Shown: positions 1 to 6,348, counted from the stretch's first letter. The stretch is DNA of 8,019 nucleotides from Nitrospirota bacterium (GCA_021790695.1 JAJYGJ010000029.1:1-8019); one strand, 5' to 3'. The notes: generated from the sequence alone by a model not told the origin. Translations and numbers: made by a program.

Positions 1-802
1 CCCTCCTCCAGTAATTAAGATTATGGCGGCACTCAAATCCGGGCAGCGCGTAGTTGGAGACCTCGTAACGCATGAAGCCCGCCGCCCCAAGCCTTTCCTC
101 GGCGACCCCGGACATGGCCAGGACTTCATCCTCCGGCGGCAGCTCTATCGCGCCTTTTTTCACAAGCCCCCAGAGCCCGGTCTTCTCCTCGACGGTAAGC
201 TCATAGGCCGAGATGTGCCTTGGCCCAAGCTCAAGGGCCGCCTCCAGGGTCCGCCCCCAGGTCTCCCTCGTCTGTCCCGGGATGCCGTACATAAGGTCGA
301 GGCCGATATTATCAAAACCCGCCGCGCGGCTGGCCAGCACCGCCTCCGCCGCATCTGCCGGCCGATGCACCCTTCCCAGGATTTTCAGCTCCTCCTCATC
401 GAAAGACTGCGCCCCGATGCTGAGCCTCCCCACCCCGCCCCGCAAGAGGATTCCCGCCTTTTTCCCGTCCAGGGTCGCGGGATTGGCCTCCACCGTGACC
501 TCGGCGTCAGGATAAAAATCGAGGTTCGTTCCGAGAAAATCCAGAAGCCCTTTCAACTGCCCGTCTCCAAGCACGGTCGGGGTGCCGCCCCCGATGAAGA
601 GGGTTTTTACCTTTATCCCCTTTTCACATGTCGCAGTGCCAGCCGGCCGGCCGGCTGACTGGTCAGCCCGAAGCGCTATTTCCTTCAAGAGCGCACCCAG
701 GTACCTTTCCGAGAGGGCGCGGTCAAACGGCACGGAGACGAAATCGCAGTAGACGCATTTGCGGGGGCAAAAAGGCACGTGTATGTAAAGCGATCCGACC
801 AT
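1..802 (-). CDS. hemW: HemW-like radical SAM protein (heme chaperone family), 3' end outside the window
   Basis: The first 267 codons are visible and the C-terminus is cut off by the window edge. The protein opens with LYIHVPFCPRKCVYCDF: residues C12, C16 and C19 form the CxxxCxxC site for the 4Fe-4S cluster and SAM. The residue after the next Asp is Phe, as in HemW, whereas true HemN oxidases carry a fourth Cys there. GGGTP (71-75, SAM binding), VEANP (104-108) and the family signature HNLNYW (260-265) follow. HemW-family proteins bind heme and are thought to deliver it to cytochromes; many are misannotated as coproporphyrinogen III oxidase. The ATG at 802 is the first possible start after an in-frame TAA, with a purine-rich AGGAAG directly before it. 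A Gly/Ala-rich insert (about residues 47-62) lies between the cluster loop and GGGTP. The gene is divergent from mazG. Family assignment is firm; the heme chaperone role is inferred. Confidence 0.9.
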   Translation of the reverse strand, partial: MVGSLYIHVPFCPRKCVYCDFVSVPFDRALSERYLGALLKEIALRADQSAGRPAGTATCEKGIKVKTLFIGGGTPTVLGDGQLKGLLDFLGTNLDFYPDAEVTVEANPATLDGKKAGILLRGGVGRLSIGAQSFDEEELKILGRVHRPADAAEAVLASRAAGFDNIGLDLMYGIPGQTRETWGRTLEAALELGPRHISAYELTVEEKTGLWGLVKKGAIELPPEDEVLAMSGVAEERLGAAGFMRYEVSNYALPGFECRHNLNYWRR

Positions 803-844
803 CTTCCTATATTATGAAGGATTTGAAATGTTTTAAAATAATTT
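803..844. promoter_or_regulatory. Divergent hemW/mazG intergenic region, AT-rich
   Basis: Only 42 bp separate the two divergent start codons, and this stretch is much more AT-rich than its surroundings. It includes TATATTAT near the hemW side and TTTTAAAATAAT just before mazG. Both genes must be started from here or from within each other's 5' end. No convincing paired -35/-10 set with normal spacing could be drawn. The mazG start has no Shine-Dalgarno match in the preceding 15 bases, so a very short or leaderless mazG transcript is possible. The regulatory role is inferred from gene arrangement and base composition only. Confidence 0.35.
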
Positions 845-1627
845 ATGGCTGCCGGAACGGAATTTGAGAGGCTCCTCGCGATAACCAGGGCGCTCAGGGA
901 GCGCTGCCCGTGGGACAGGGAGCAATCGATGAAATCCCTGAAACCCTACGTGGTGGAGGAGGCTTACGAGGTCCTGGAGGCGATAGACGAAGAGGACCCG
1001 GAAAAGATAAAGGAGGAACTGGGAGACCTTCTCTTCCAGATAACCCTCCAGGCGCGGATAGCGGCCGAACGGGGCCTCTTTGATATCGGGGATATCATCG
1101 GCTCGATCTCGCGGAAGATGGTTGACAGACACCCGCACGTCTTTATCGAAGGGCAGGCCGTGGATAGCGCCCGCGACGTGGCGGCCAGGTGGCAGGAACA
1201 CAAGAGGCGCGAGGGAAAGCTCAAAGGCAGTCTCCTCGAAGGCGTCCCGGCCGGCCTGCCCGCCCTGATGAGGGCGCAGAAGGTGCAAAAAAGGGCGGGC
1301 AGGGCCGGCTTTGACTGGCAGCGGGCCGAAGACGTGCTTCCCAAGATCGGGGAGGAGGCGGCGGAGCTGGCAAAGGCCGCGAAAACCGCGGACCCGGACC
1401 GGATAGAGGATGAACTTGGCGACCTTCTTTTTTCCATCGTGAACCTTGCCCGGTTCCTGGGCGTCCAGGCGGAAGAGGCGCTCGGAAAGACAACGGCCAG
1501 GTTTATCCGCCGTTTCGGCCATATCGAGCAAGCGGCCGCCCTGCGCGGCATTGACGTATCCAAAATGGGCCTCGCGGAAATGAACGCGCTCTGGGAAGAG
1601 GCCAAGAGGCTGGAAGCGGAGACGTGA
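845..1627 (+). CDS. mazG: Nucleoside triphosphate pyrophosphohydrolase MazG
   Basis: This 260-residue protein has the usual length and two-domain layout of full MazG, an all-alpha enzyme that hydrolyses (d)NTPs to NMP and pyrophosphate and cleans the nucleotide pool. The N-terminal domain has CPWD (21-24), the metal-binding EExxE at E38/E39/E42 and ExxD at E58/D61 within EELGDLLFQ. A second copy follows with E170/E171/E174 and E190/D193 within DELGDLLF. RHPHVF (95-100) is another conserved family block. An in-frame TAA at 839-841 makes ATG 845 the first available start. No Shine-Dalgarno sequence is visible, which is unusual here because most neighbours have one. The gene ends inside the leader of rlmN, its stop lying just 2 bp before the preferred rlmN ATG, so the two are probably co-transcribed and translationally coupled. 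Family call is secure. Confidence 0.95.
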   Translation: MAAGTEFERLLAITRALRERCPWDREQSMKSLKPYVVEEAYEVLEAIDEEDPEKIKEELGDLLFQITLQARIAAERGLFDIGDIIGSISRKMVDRHPHVFIEGQAVDSARDVAARWQEHKRREGKLKGSLLEGVPAGLPALMRAQKVQKRAGRAGFDWQRAEDVLPKIGEEAAELAKAAKTADPDRIEDELGDLLFSIVNLARFLGVQAEEALGKTTARFIRRFGHIEQAAALRGIDVSKMGLAEMNALWEEAKRLEAET

Positions 1628-1629
1628 AG

Positions 1630-2703
1630 ATGCAATTGCAGGCCGAACCGATGGAGAAAATCGATCTTTTATCCCTCTCCGGGCAGGCCCTGGAGGAGTT
1701 CATAAAGGCCGAGGGGCTGCCGGCCTTTCGCGCCAGGCAGCTCATTCACTGGATATACGAAAAAAACGTGACCGGCATCGGGGAGATAACCGAGTTCGCA
1801 AAGCCCCTGCGTGAAAAACTGGCCGCGAAGGCGTACATAGGCGGCCTCCAGGTAAAAAAGAGGCTGGTCTCCGAGGACGGGACGGAGAAATACCTCTTCG
1901 GGCTCCGGGACGGCAATGAGATTGAAAGTGTTCTCATGGGCGCGGAAACGGAATGCACATCCGAATGGCCGGACAGGGCCCCCCGCTTTACTCTATGCGT
2001 TTCCAGCCAGGTGGGCTGCGCCCTTGGCTGCCGGTTCTGCCTGACAGGAAGGATGGGTTTCATAAGGGACCTCTCGGCGCACGAGATCGTGGGGCAGGTC
2101 CTCGCCGCGGGGCGGATCGTCTCCCCCCGGAAAATAACCAACCTGGTTTTCATGGGCATGGGGGAGCCGCTAACTAATCTGGGAAACGTGGCCGAGGCCC
2201 TCAGGAGGATCACGTCGTTCCTCCGTATATCCGGGAGGAGAATCACGCTTTCGACCTCGGGCATCATCCCGGCGATACGTGAGCTGCCTCGGGTGGCGCC
2301 GATGGTGAACCTCGCCGTCTCCCTGAACGCCGCGACGGACGAAGTCAGAAGCGCGATCATGCCCGTGAACAGGAGGTTCGGGCTCCCGCCCCTTATTGCG
2401 GCCCTGCGGCAATTCCCCCTGCCCCAGAGAGGCAGGATCACCTTCGAGTATGTGCTCCTTGGCGGCGTAAACGACGCGGCGGAAGACGCGCTCCGGCTGG
2501 TAAAACTCCTGCGGGGCCTGAAGGCGAAGGTCAACCTGATACCCTTCAACGCGCACACGGGGGCGGCCTTCAGCGCGCCCTCCCCGGACCGGGTGCTGGC
2601 CTTTCAAAAGATACTTGTCGATGGCCGCCTGCCGGCGTTCATCAGGAAAAGCAGGGGGGCAGACATACTGGCCGCCTGCGGCCAGCTAAAGGCAGGCTAC
2701 TGA
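1630..2703 (+). CDS. rlmN: Dual-specificity 23S rRNA (adenine-2503-C2)/tRNA methyltransferase RlmN
   Basis: RlmN is a radical SAM enzyme that methylates C2 of A2503 in 23S rRNA, and A37 in some tRNAs. Counting from ATG 1630 (357 residues), the cluster motif CALGCRFC supplies C130, C134 and C137. C123, in LCVSSQ, matches the first of the two catalytic cysteines, and C350 in the C-terminal SRGADILAACGQL block matches the methyl-carrying one. MGMGEPL is at 175-181. The helical N-terminal LPAFRARQLIHWIY segment is also typical. ATG 1630 is chosen because GGAG at 1618-1621 sits 8 bases upstream. GTG 1624, which overlaps the mazG stop, and ATG 1651, which gives MEKIDLL as in many homologues, are alternatives. 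The 3' end overlaps the convergent ftsB by 7 bp. Both catalytic cysteines are intact, so this is not the related Cfr or a degenerate copy as far as can be judged. Confidence 0.95.
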   Translation: MQLQAEPMEKIDLLSLSGQALEEFIKAEGLPAFRARQLIHWIYEKNVTGIGEITEFAKPLREKLAAKAYIGGLQVKKRLVSEDGTEKYLFGLRDGNEIESVLMGAETECTSEWPDRAPRFTLCVSSQVGCALGCRFCLTGRMGFIRDLSAHEIVGQVLAAGRIVSPRKITNLVFMGMGEPLTNLGNVAEALRRITSFLRISGRRITLSTSGIIPAIRELPRVAPMVNLAVSLNAATDEVRSAIMPVNRRFGLPPLIAALRQFPLPQRGRITFEYVLLGGVNDAAEDALRLVKLLRGLKAKVNLIPFNAHTGAAFSAPSPDRVLAFQKILVDGRLPAFIRKSRGADILAACGQLKAGY

Positions 2704-3038
2704 TCCGGCCCGTTGAAGATGAAGATATACTCGTTTTTCTTCGCCATGCCAAGTTCGTCCCTGGCGCGCTTCTCCTGGTAGAACTTGTCGCTTCCGAACC
2801 TCTCGATGGCGGTCTCTATCCGGGCGTTCTCCTGCTTGATCGCAGCCACCTGGCCCTTAAGCGCGCGGCCCCTGGCCTCAAGGGTCCGCAGTTTCAGGTA
2901 TCCCATGTCCCCGAAGAGAAGAGACATGGCGAGATAGGCGAGGCAAAGGACAATGACCGTCCAGAAGACGTAATCGCGCCTCTTCCTTTCGGCCCTTATC
3001 TGTCTCCAGAGGGCGTCCCCGCCCGATCCGCCGCCCAT
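2697..3038 (-). CDS. ftsB: FtsB/DivIC-type septum formation initiator
   Basis: This 113-residue bitopic membrane protein belongs to the FtsB/DivIC family, which joins FtsL and FtsQ in the division complex at midcell. A short, positively charged cytoplasmic N-terminus (about 1-22, RAERKRR) precedes one membrane segment (about 23-43). A charged coiled-coil stretch (about 47-81) and the conserved ARDELGM (92-98) then lead to the hydrophobic-aromatic YIFIF end. Length and order match the family. The ATG directly follows the eno TAA with no gap. No clear Shine-Dalgarno precedes it, so translation probably depends on ribosomes finishing eno. The eno-ftsB pairing is a common arrangement in proteobacteria and supports the call. 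The N-terminus is Gly-rich (MGGGSGG), longer than in enteric FtsB. The stop lies inside the end of the convergent rlmN. Family membership is firm; choice of FtsB over the DivIC name is conventional. Confidence 0.88.
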   Translation of the reverse strand: MGGGSGGDALWRQIRAERKRRDYVFWTVIVLCLAYLAMSLLFGDMGYLKLRTLEARGRALKGQVAAIKQENARIETAIERFGSDKFYQEKRARDELGMAKKNEYIFIFNGPDQ

Positions 3039-4316
3039 TTACCGGATATTATATAACACGGACGCCCCTTTGAATAAGGCGCTTGCCCCGAGGCCCTCCT
3101 CTATCCTCAAAAGCCTGTTGTATTTGGCTATCCTCTCGCTCCTCGAAAGCGATCCGGTCTTTATCCGGCCGGTGCTGTACGCCACCGCCAGGTCCGCTAT
3201 GGTGGTGTCCTCGCTTTCGCCGGAACGGTGGGAGACGACCGCCGTATAGCCCGCTTCCCTCGCCATCATTATCGCCTCGGCGGTCTCGGTGAGGGTGCCT
3301 ATCTGGTTTAGCTTTATGAGCACGGAGTTGGCGATCCCCTTTTTGATCCCCTCGGCCAGTATCTTCGTGTTCGTCACGAATATGTCGTCGCCCACAAGCT
3401 GGAGCTTCCGGCCCAGCTTCTCCGTAAGCAGGGCCCATCCCTTCCAGTCCTTTTCCCCGAGGCCGTCCTCCAGACTGACGATGGGGTATTTCGCGGCGAG
3501 CGCGCCGTAATAGTCCACCATGTCGGCAGCACTCATCCGCCTGCCCTCGAAGGCGTACCGGCCCTCCCTGTAAAACTCCGAGGCGGCGGCGTCCAGGGCG
3601 ATGAAGACCTGCTTGCCTGGCGTATAGCCAGCCTCCTGCGCGGCCTTTATGATGAGCCTTATCGCGTCTTCGTTCTTCTTTAAATCCGGGGCGAATCCCC
3701 CCTCGTCGCCGACGGCCGTGTTAAGCCCCTCTTTTTTCAGGAGCTTTTTGAGCGTGTGGAAGATCTCGGAGCCCGCGCGAAGCGCCTCGGAAAAGGAGCC
3801 GAACCCGGCGGGCATCAGCATGAACTCCTGGATATCGAGATTGTTGTCGGCGTGCGCGCCGCCGTTGAGCACGTTCATCATGGGCACAGGCAGGAGCCTC
3901 GCGTCAACCCCGCCCATGTATCTGAAAAGCGGCAGGCCGGCCTCGATCGCGGACGCCTTGGCCGCCGCAAGCGAGACGCCCAGTATGGCGTTTGCGCCCA
4001 GCCTGCTTTTGTTTTCCGTGCCGTCAAGTTCCGTCATGGCCCGGTCGATGCCGGCCTGCCCGCGGGAGTCCATCCCCATGATCTTCGGGGCTATGGTTTT
4101 AAGGACGTTTTTTACCGCCTTCCGGACCCCTTTGCCAAGGTAACGGCCTTTTTCGCCGTCCCGAAGCTCAAGCGCCTCGCGCTGCCCGGTCGACGCCCCG
4201 GACGGCACTATGGCGCTGCCCGAAATGCATCCCTCCACCCAGACCTCCACCTCGACGGTAGGGTTGCCCCTTGAGTCCAGCACCTCCCTTGCGCGGATAT
4301 CGGTTATTTCCCCCAT
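3039..4316 (-). CDS. eno: Enolase (phosphopyruvate hydratase)
   Basis: Enolase interconverts 2-phosphoglycerate and phosphoenolpyruvate in glycolysis and gluconeogenesis in the cytoplasm, and in many Gram-negative bacteria is also an RNA degradosome partner. The 425-residue length is standard. The N-terminal domain holds EVLDSRGNPT (11-20) and the mobile SGAST loop (39-43). The barrel carries the Mg ligands D242, E283 (SLEDGL) and D310 (GDDIFVTN), catalytic E205 in GDEGGFAP and catalytic K335 in LIKLNQIGT. H155 is in GGAHADNN and H363 is in SHRSGE. All key residues are present. The start is ATG 4316 because a strong AAGGAGG (4326-4332) lies 9 bases upstream. An in-frame extension to 4355 would add 13 residues not found in enolases and would run through the ribosome site. 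It is followed without gap by ftsB. The upstream space carries large palindromes, so the source of its transcript is unclear. Confidence 0.98.
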   Translation of the reverse strand: MGEITDIRAREVLDSRGNPTVEVEVWVEGCISGSAIVPSGASTGQREALELRDGEKGRYLGKGVRKAVKNVLKTIAPKIMGMDSRGQAGIDRAMTELDGTENKSRLGANAILGVSLAAAKASAIEAGLPLFRYMGGVDARLLPVPMMNVLNGGAHADNNLDIQEFMLMPAGFGSFSEALRAGSEIFHTLKKLLKKEGLNTAVGDEGGFAPDLKKNEDAIRLIIKAAQEAGYTPGKQVFIALDAAASEFYREGRYAFEGRRMSAADMVDYYGALAAKYPIVSLEDGLGEKDWKGWALLTEKLGRKLQLVGDDIFVTNTKILAEGIKKGIANSVLIKLNQIGTLTETAEAIMMAREAGYTAVVSHRSGESEDTTIADLAVAYSTGRIKTGSLSRSERIAKYNRLLRIEEGLGASALFKGASVLYNIR

Positions 4317-4325
4317 GAAGGATAC

Positions 4326-4332
4326 CCTCCTT
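4326..4332 (-). promoter_or_regulatory. Ribosome binding site of eno
   Basis: On the minus strand AAGGAGG is followed by a 9-base spacer and ATG at 4316. It is the strongest Shine-Dalgarno match in the window, fitting a highly expressed glycolytic gene, and it decides the eno start against the longer in-frame reading. Confidence 0.85.
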
Positions 4333-4339
4333 AGAAATA

Positions 4340-4399
4340 AAAATGCTCCCCTCACCCAACCCTCTCCCCCTGGGGAGAGGGTTTTACCAAAAGCATTTT
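4340..4399. repeat. Nested palindromic element 1 upstream of eno; possible terminator
   Basis: The outer arms AAAATGCT (4340-4347) and AGCATTTT (4392-4399) are exact inverted repeats. Inside them is a perfect 12-bp inverted repeat, AACCCTCTCCCC (4358-4369) and GGGGAGAGGGTT (4372-4383), with a 2-base centre. On the minus strand the structure is followed by a T-rich run (GCATTTTTATTTC), so it can also act as an intrinsic terminator for lpd transcripts. It ends only 7 bases before the eno Shine-Dalgarno. C-rich CCCTCACCC-type intergenic palindromes of this general look are dispersed in many bacterial genomes (recalled, not searched). Whether this copy is mobile, a terminator or an eno leader structure cannot be told here. 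Confidence 0.7.
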
Positions 4400-4400
4400 C

Positions 4401-4422
4401 AAAAATCCCCTCCCGAAGGGGA
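4401..4422 (-). terminator. Possible intrinsic terminator of gcvH-lpd
   Basis: Read on the minus strand, downstream of the lpd stop, TCCCC and GGGGA (forward positions 4418-4422 and 4406-4410) form a 5-bp stem with a 7-base loop. Five T residues follow immediately (forward 4401-4405). The stronger CCGGGGC hairpin lies just before it. The stem is short, and the same bases are part of palindromic element 2, so termination is plausible but not assured. Confidence 0.45.
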
Positions 4423-4470
4423 CCACCGGGGCCGCAAGCCCCGGCGTAGCTTTAGGGGAGGATGATTTTT
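4401..4470. repeat. Nested palindromic element 2 between lpd and eno
   Basis: The left arm AAAAATC-C-CCTCCC (4401-4414) pairs with the right arm GGGAGG-AT-GATTTTT (4456-4470): 7 bp, a small internal loop, then 6 bp. Inside is a perfect 7-bp hairpin, CCGGGGC (4426-4432) and GCCCCGG (4438-4444), with a 5-base loop. The right end overlaps two bases of the lpd stop codon, so the element abuts the end of that gene. Together with element 1 it takes up nearly the whole 152-bp gap. It looks like a small non-autonomous repeat of the MITE or REP kind. That identity is inferred from symmetry alone, and no target-site duplication was recognised. Confidence 0.6.
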
Positions 4471-5857
4471 ACTTTTCCTTTGGCACGTGTATGGCCTGGC
4501 CGTGCACGGCCTCGCAGGCCTCCAGTACGCCCTCGCCCAGCGTGGGATGCGTATGGATGGTCTCGGCCACCTGCGCGGAGGTGAGACCGTAGCGGACCGC
4601 GATGGCAAGCTCGTGGATCAGATCGGAGGCGTGCGCCCCTATTATGTGCGCCCCCAGGACGCGGTCATTGTCCGCGTCCGCGATCACCTTTATAAAGCCG
4701 GCTATCTCGCCGATTGCATGGGCCTTGCCGAGCGCGCGGTACTGGAACCTTCCCACTTTTACCCCGATGCCCGCCTTTTCCGCCTGGAACTGCCTGAGCC
4801 CCACCGAGGCGATCTCCGGCACTGTAAAGATGGCCGCGGGCACCGCGGAATAATCCATCGCCGCGTTGCCGCCAAGGGCGTTTACCGCCGCCACGATCCC
4901 CTGCTTGGATGCGACATGGGCAAGGAGCATCGCGCCCGTCACATCCCCGACGGCATAGACGCCCGGCACGCTGGTCTCCATCCTGTCGTTTACGACGATC
5001 TCTCCGCGCCTGCCCTTGGCCACCCCCGTCTCTTCCAGGCCGATGCCGTCACTGTTCATGGCCCTGCCGATGGACACAAGCATCTTCTTGCCCACAAGCT
5101 CCAGGCCGGTCGAAGTGAAGGCGTGCACCCCGTCTTCCCTCACCTCCACCTTTTCTATCTTCGTGTTCTTGTGGACCAGTTTTATCTTTCTCTTCTTGAA
5201 CTCGCGTTCGAGAAGCTCGGAGACCTCAGTGTCCTCGGTGGCCACCGCCCTGTCCATCATCTCAACCATGGTGATATCGGAGCCCAGGGCGCCGAAGATG
5301 CTGCCGAACTCGCAGCCGATAACCCCGGCCCCGACTATTATCATGCTCTCCGGCACGCTGTCGATGTTGAGGGCATTGTCGCTCGAAAGGATGTTCTTGC
5401 CGTCAAAGGGGAACGTGGGTATCTGGGCCGGCCTTGAACCGGTGCAGATTATCACCCTGTCCGTTTCAATCACTTCGGCGCCGTCTTTTTTAAGGACCTC
5501 GACCCTGCCGGGCCCCATGAGCCTGCCCCTGCCTTCGACAAGGCGGACGCCCCAGCTTTTGAAGAGCCCCATTATGCCCTTCACCTGGGTATCCACGATC
5601 TTGCTTTTCCGCTCCATCATGGCGGCGATATTGGCGGTGGGCTCTCCCTTCAGGTCGATCCCGAATTTCGAAAGCTCCTTTGCCTTCATGAACAGCTCTG
5701 CGGAAGCGGCAAGCGATTTGGTCGGTATGCAGCCCCGGTTAAGACAGACCCCGCCCACGTATCCGGCTTCCACGACAGTGACCTCCGCGCCCAGTTGGGC
5801 GGCCTTCAGCGCGGCGACATAACCCCCGGGTCCCGCGCCCAGTATGGTAATCCTCAC
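4469..5857 (-). CDS. lpdA: Dihydrolipoyl dehydrogenase (E3/L protein)
   Basis: This FAD-dependent enzyme reoxidises the dihydrolipoyl arm of glycine cleavage H protein or 2-oxoacid dehydrogenases, passing electrons to NAD+. Its 462 residues have the normal length. They begin with the FAD-binding GAGPGG (7-12), then the redox disulfide motif GGVCLNRGCIPTKS with C38 and C43. The NAD-binding GAGVIGCEFG is at 176-185 and the second FAD site YAVGDVTG at 301-308. The dimer interface ends with HTHPTLGE, whose H437 and E442 form the catalytic His-Glu pair. The start is GTG 5857. It overlaps the gcvH TGA as GTGA and has GGAGG (5865-5869) 7 bases upstream, inside gcvH. The direct coupling to gcvH makes the H protein the most likely partner, though one Lpd often serves several complexes. 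Other FAD disulfide reductases such as mercuric reductase are unlikely given the HTHPT motif. Confidence 0.95.
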   Translation of the reverse strand: MRITILGAGPGGYVAALKAAQLGAEVTVVEAGYVGGVCLNRGCIPTKSLAASAELFMKAKELSKFGIDLKGEPTANIAAMMERKSKIVDTQVKGIMGLFKSWGVRLVEGRGRLMGPGRVEVLKKDGAEVIETDRVIICTGSRPAQIPTFPFDGKNILSSDNALNIDSVPESMIIVGAGVIGCEFGSIFGALGSDITMVEMMDRAVATEDTEVSELLEREFKKRKIKLVHKNTKIEKVEVREDGVHAFTSTGLELVGKKMLVSIGRAMNSDGIGLEETGVAKGRRGEIVVNDRMETSVPGVYAVGDVTGAMLLAHVASKQGIVAAVNALGGNAAMDYSAVPAAIFTVPEIASVGLRQFQAEKAGIGVKVGRFQYRALGKAHAIGEIAGFIKVIADADNDRVLGAHIIGAHASDLIHELAIAVRYGLTSAQVAETIHTHPTLGEGVLEACEAVHGQAIHVPKEK

Positions 5858-6237
5858 TTCGCCTCCTCCAGCATCTTTTCGTATTCGGAGGAGTCCATGA
5901 GTTCATCAAGCTCCTTCGCGTCCGAGAGTTCGAGGACGGCTATCCAGCCCTTGTTGTAAGGGTCCTCGTTGATGATCTCGGGGCTGTCGGCCAGGTCCTC
6001 GTTGACCTCAAGGACCGTGCCGCTTACCGGCGCGATCACCGGAGAGGTCGCCTTGGTCGATTCTATTTCGGAAATCTCCTGGTTGGCCTCCACGCTCGCA
6101 TCGGCCTCCGGAAGGTCGATATAAACGATATCACCCAGTTCCTCCTGGGCGTAATCCGTGATGCCGATCGTGGCCCGGGAGCCGGAGACCCTGACCCACG
6201 TGTGCTCCTTGTGGTACTTCAGGTTATCGGGATTCAT
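5854..6237 (-). CDS. gcvH: Glycine cleavage system H protein (lipoyl carrier)
   Basis: This 127-residue protein is a GcvH-family lipoyl carrier, which shuttles the aminomethyl group and electrons between the P, T and L proteins of glycine cleavage. It opens with LKYHKEHTWVR, then IGITDYAQEELGDIVYIDLP. The lipoylated lysine is K62 in EIESTKATSP, followed by the conserved APVSGTVLEVN, SPEIINEDPY and KGWI. The residues after the lysine (TSP in place of the frequent VSD) deviate a little from the common ESVKAVSD form. The ATG has GGAGG (6245-6249) 7 bases upstream, and an apparent promoter lies at 6273-6300. The gene overlaps lpd by 4 bp. No gcvT or gcvP is in view, so the carrier could also serve another lipoyl-dependent route, but the neighbouring lpd fits the usual role. 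Confidence 0.92.
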   Translation of the reverse strand: MNPDNLKYHKEHTWVRVSGSRATIGITDYAQEELGDIVYIDLPEADASVEANQEISEIESTKATSPVIAPVSGTVLEVNEDLADSPEIINEDPYNKGWIAVLELSDAKELDELMDSSEYEKMLEEAK

Positions 6238-6272
6238 AGGGAAACCTCCATGGTATTTTCGTTATTGCGTTT

Positions 6273-6300
6273 AGTATATCAATATCCAGTTTCTAATCAA
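6273..6300 (-). promoter_or_regulatory. Probable sigma70-type promoter of gcvH-lpd
   Basis: On the minus strand, TTGATT (6295-6300) and TATACT (6273-6278) are separated by 16 bases. The -10 is preceded by TG plus one base, giving an extended -10. Transcription would begin near 6266 and leave a leader of about 29 bases before the gcvH ATG, containing the GGAGG ribosome site. The surrounding 111-bp gap is the most AT-rich stretch of the right half. No glycine riboswitch fits in so short a leader. Confidence 0.55.
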
Positions 6301-6348
6301 CTTGATTTTTGGCGGACATGAAATAAAAACACGATGCGGCTTTCTTTG

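Noticed and set aside
823..828. TTGAAA as a -35 element for mazG
   Set aside because: A -10 at normal spacing would fall inside the mazG coding region and none is visible there.
833..1531. Long minus-strand reading frame of 232 codons opposite mazG
   Set aside because: It is antisense to a clear MazG, has no recognisable family motifs, and reflects the third-position G/C bias of the real gene.
1746..2558. 270-codon minus-strand frame opposite rlmN
   Set aside because: RlmN on the plus strand has all catalytic motifs across this range; the antisense frame is Ser/Arg-rich shadow coding without family features.
4317..4355. N-terminal extension of eno to 4355
   Set aside because: The extra 13 residues would be encoded by the palindrome edge and the Shine-Dalgarno itself. 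Known enolases begin near the MGEITDIRAREVLDSRG position, and ATG 4316 has ideal spacing.
4487..5437. 316-codon plus-strand frame opposite lpd
   Set aside because: His/Arg/Leu/Pro-rich shadow of the dihydrolipoyl dehydrogenase gene with no known motif or ribosome site; another plus-strand frame at 5016-5822 fails for the same reason.
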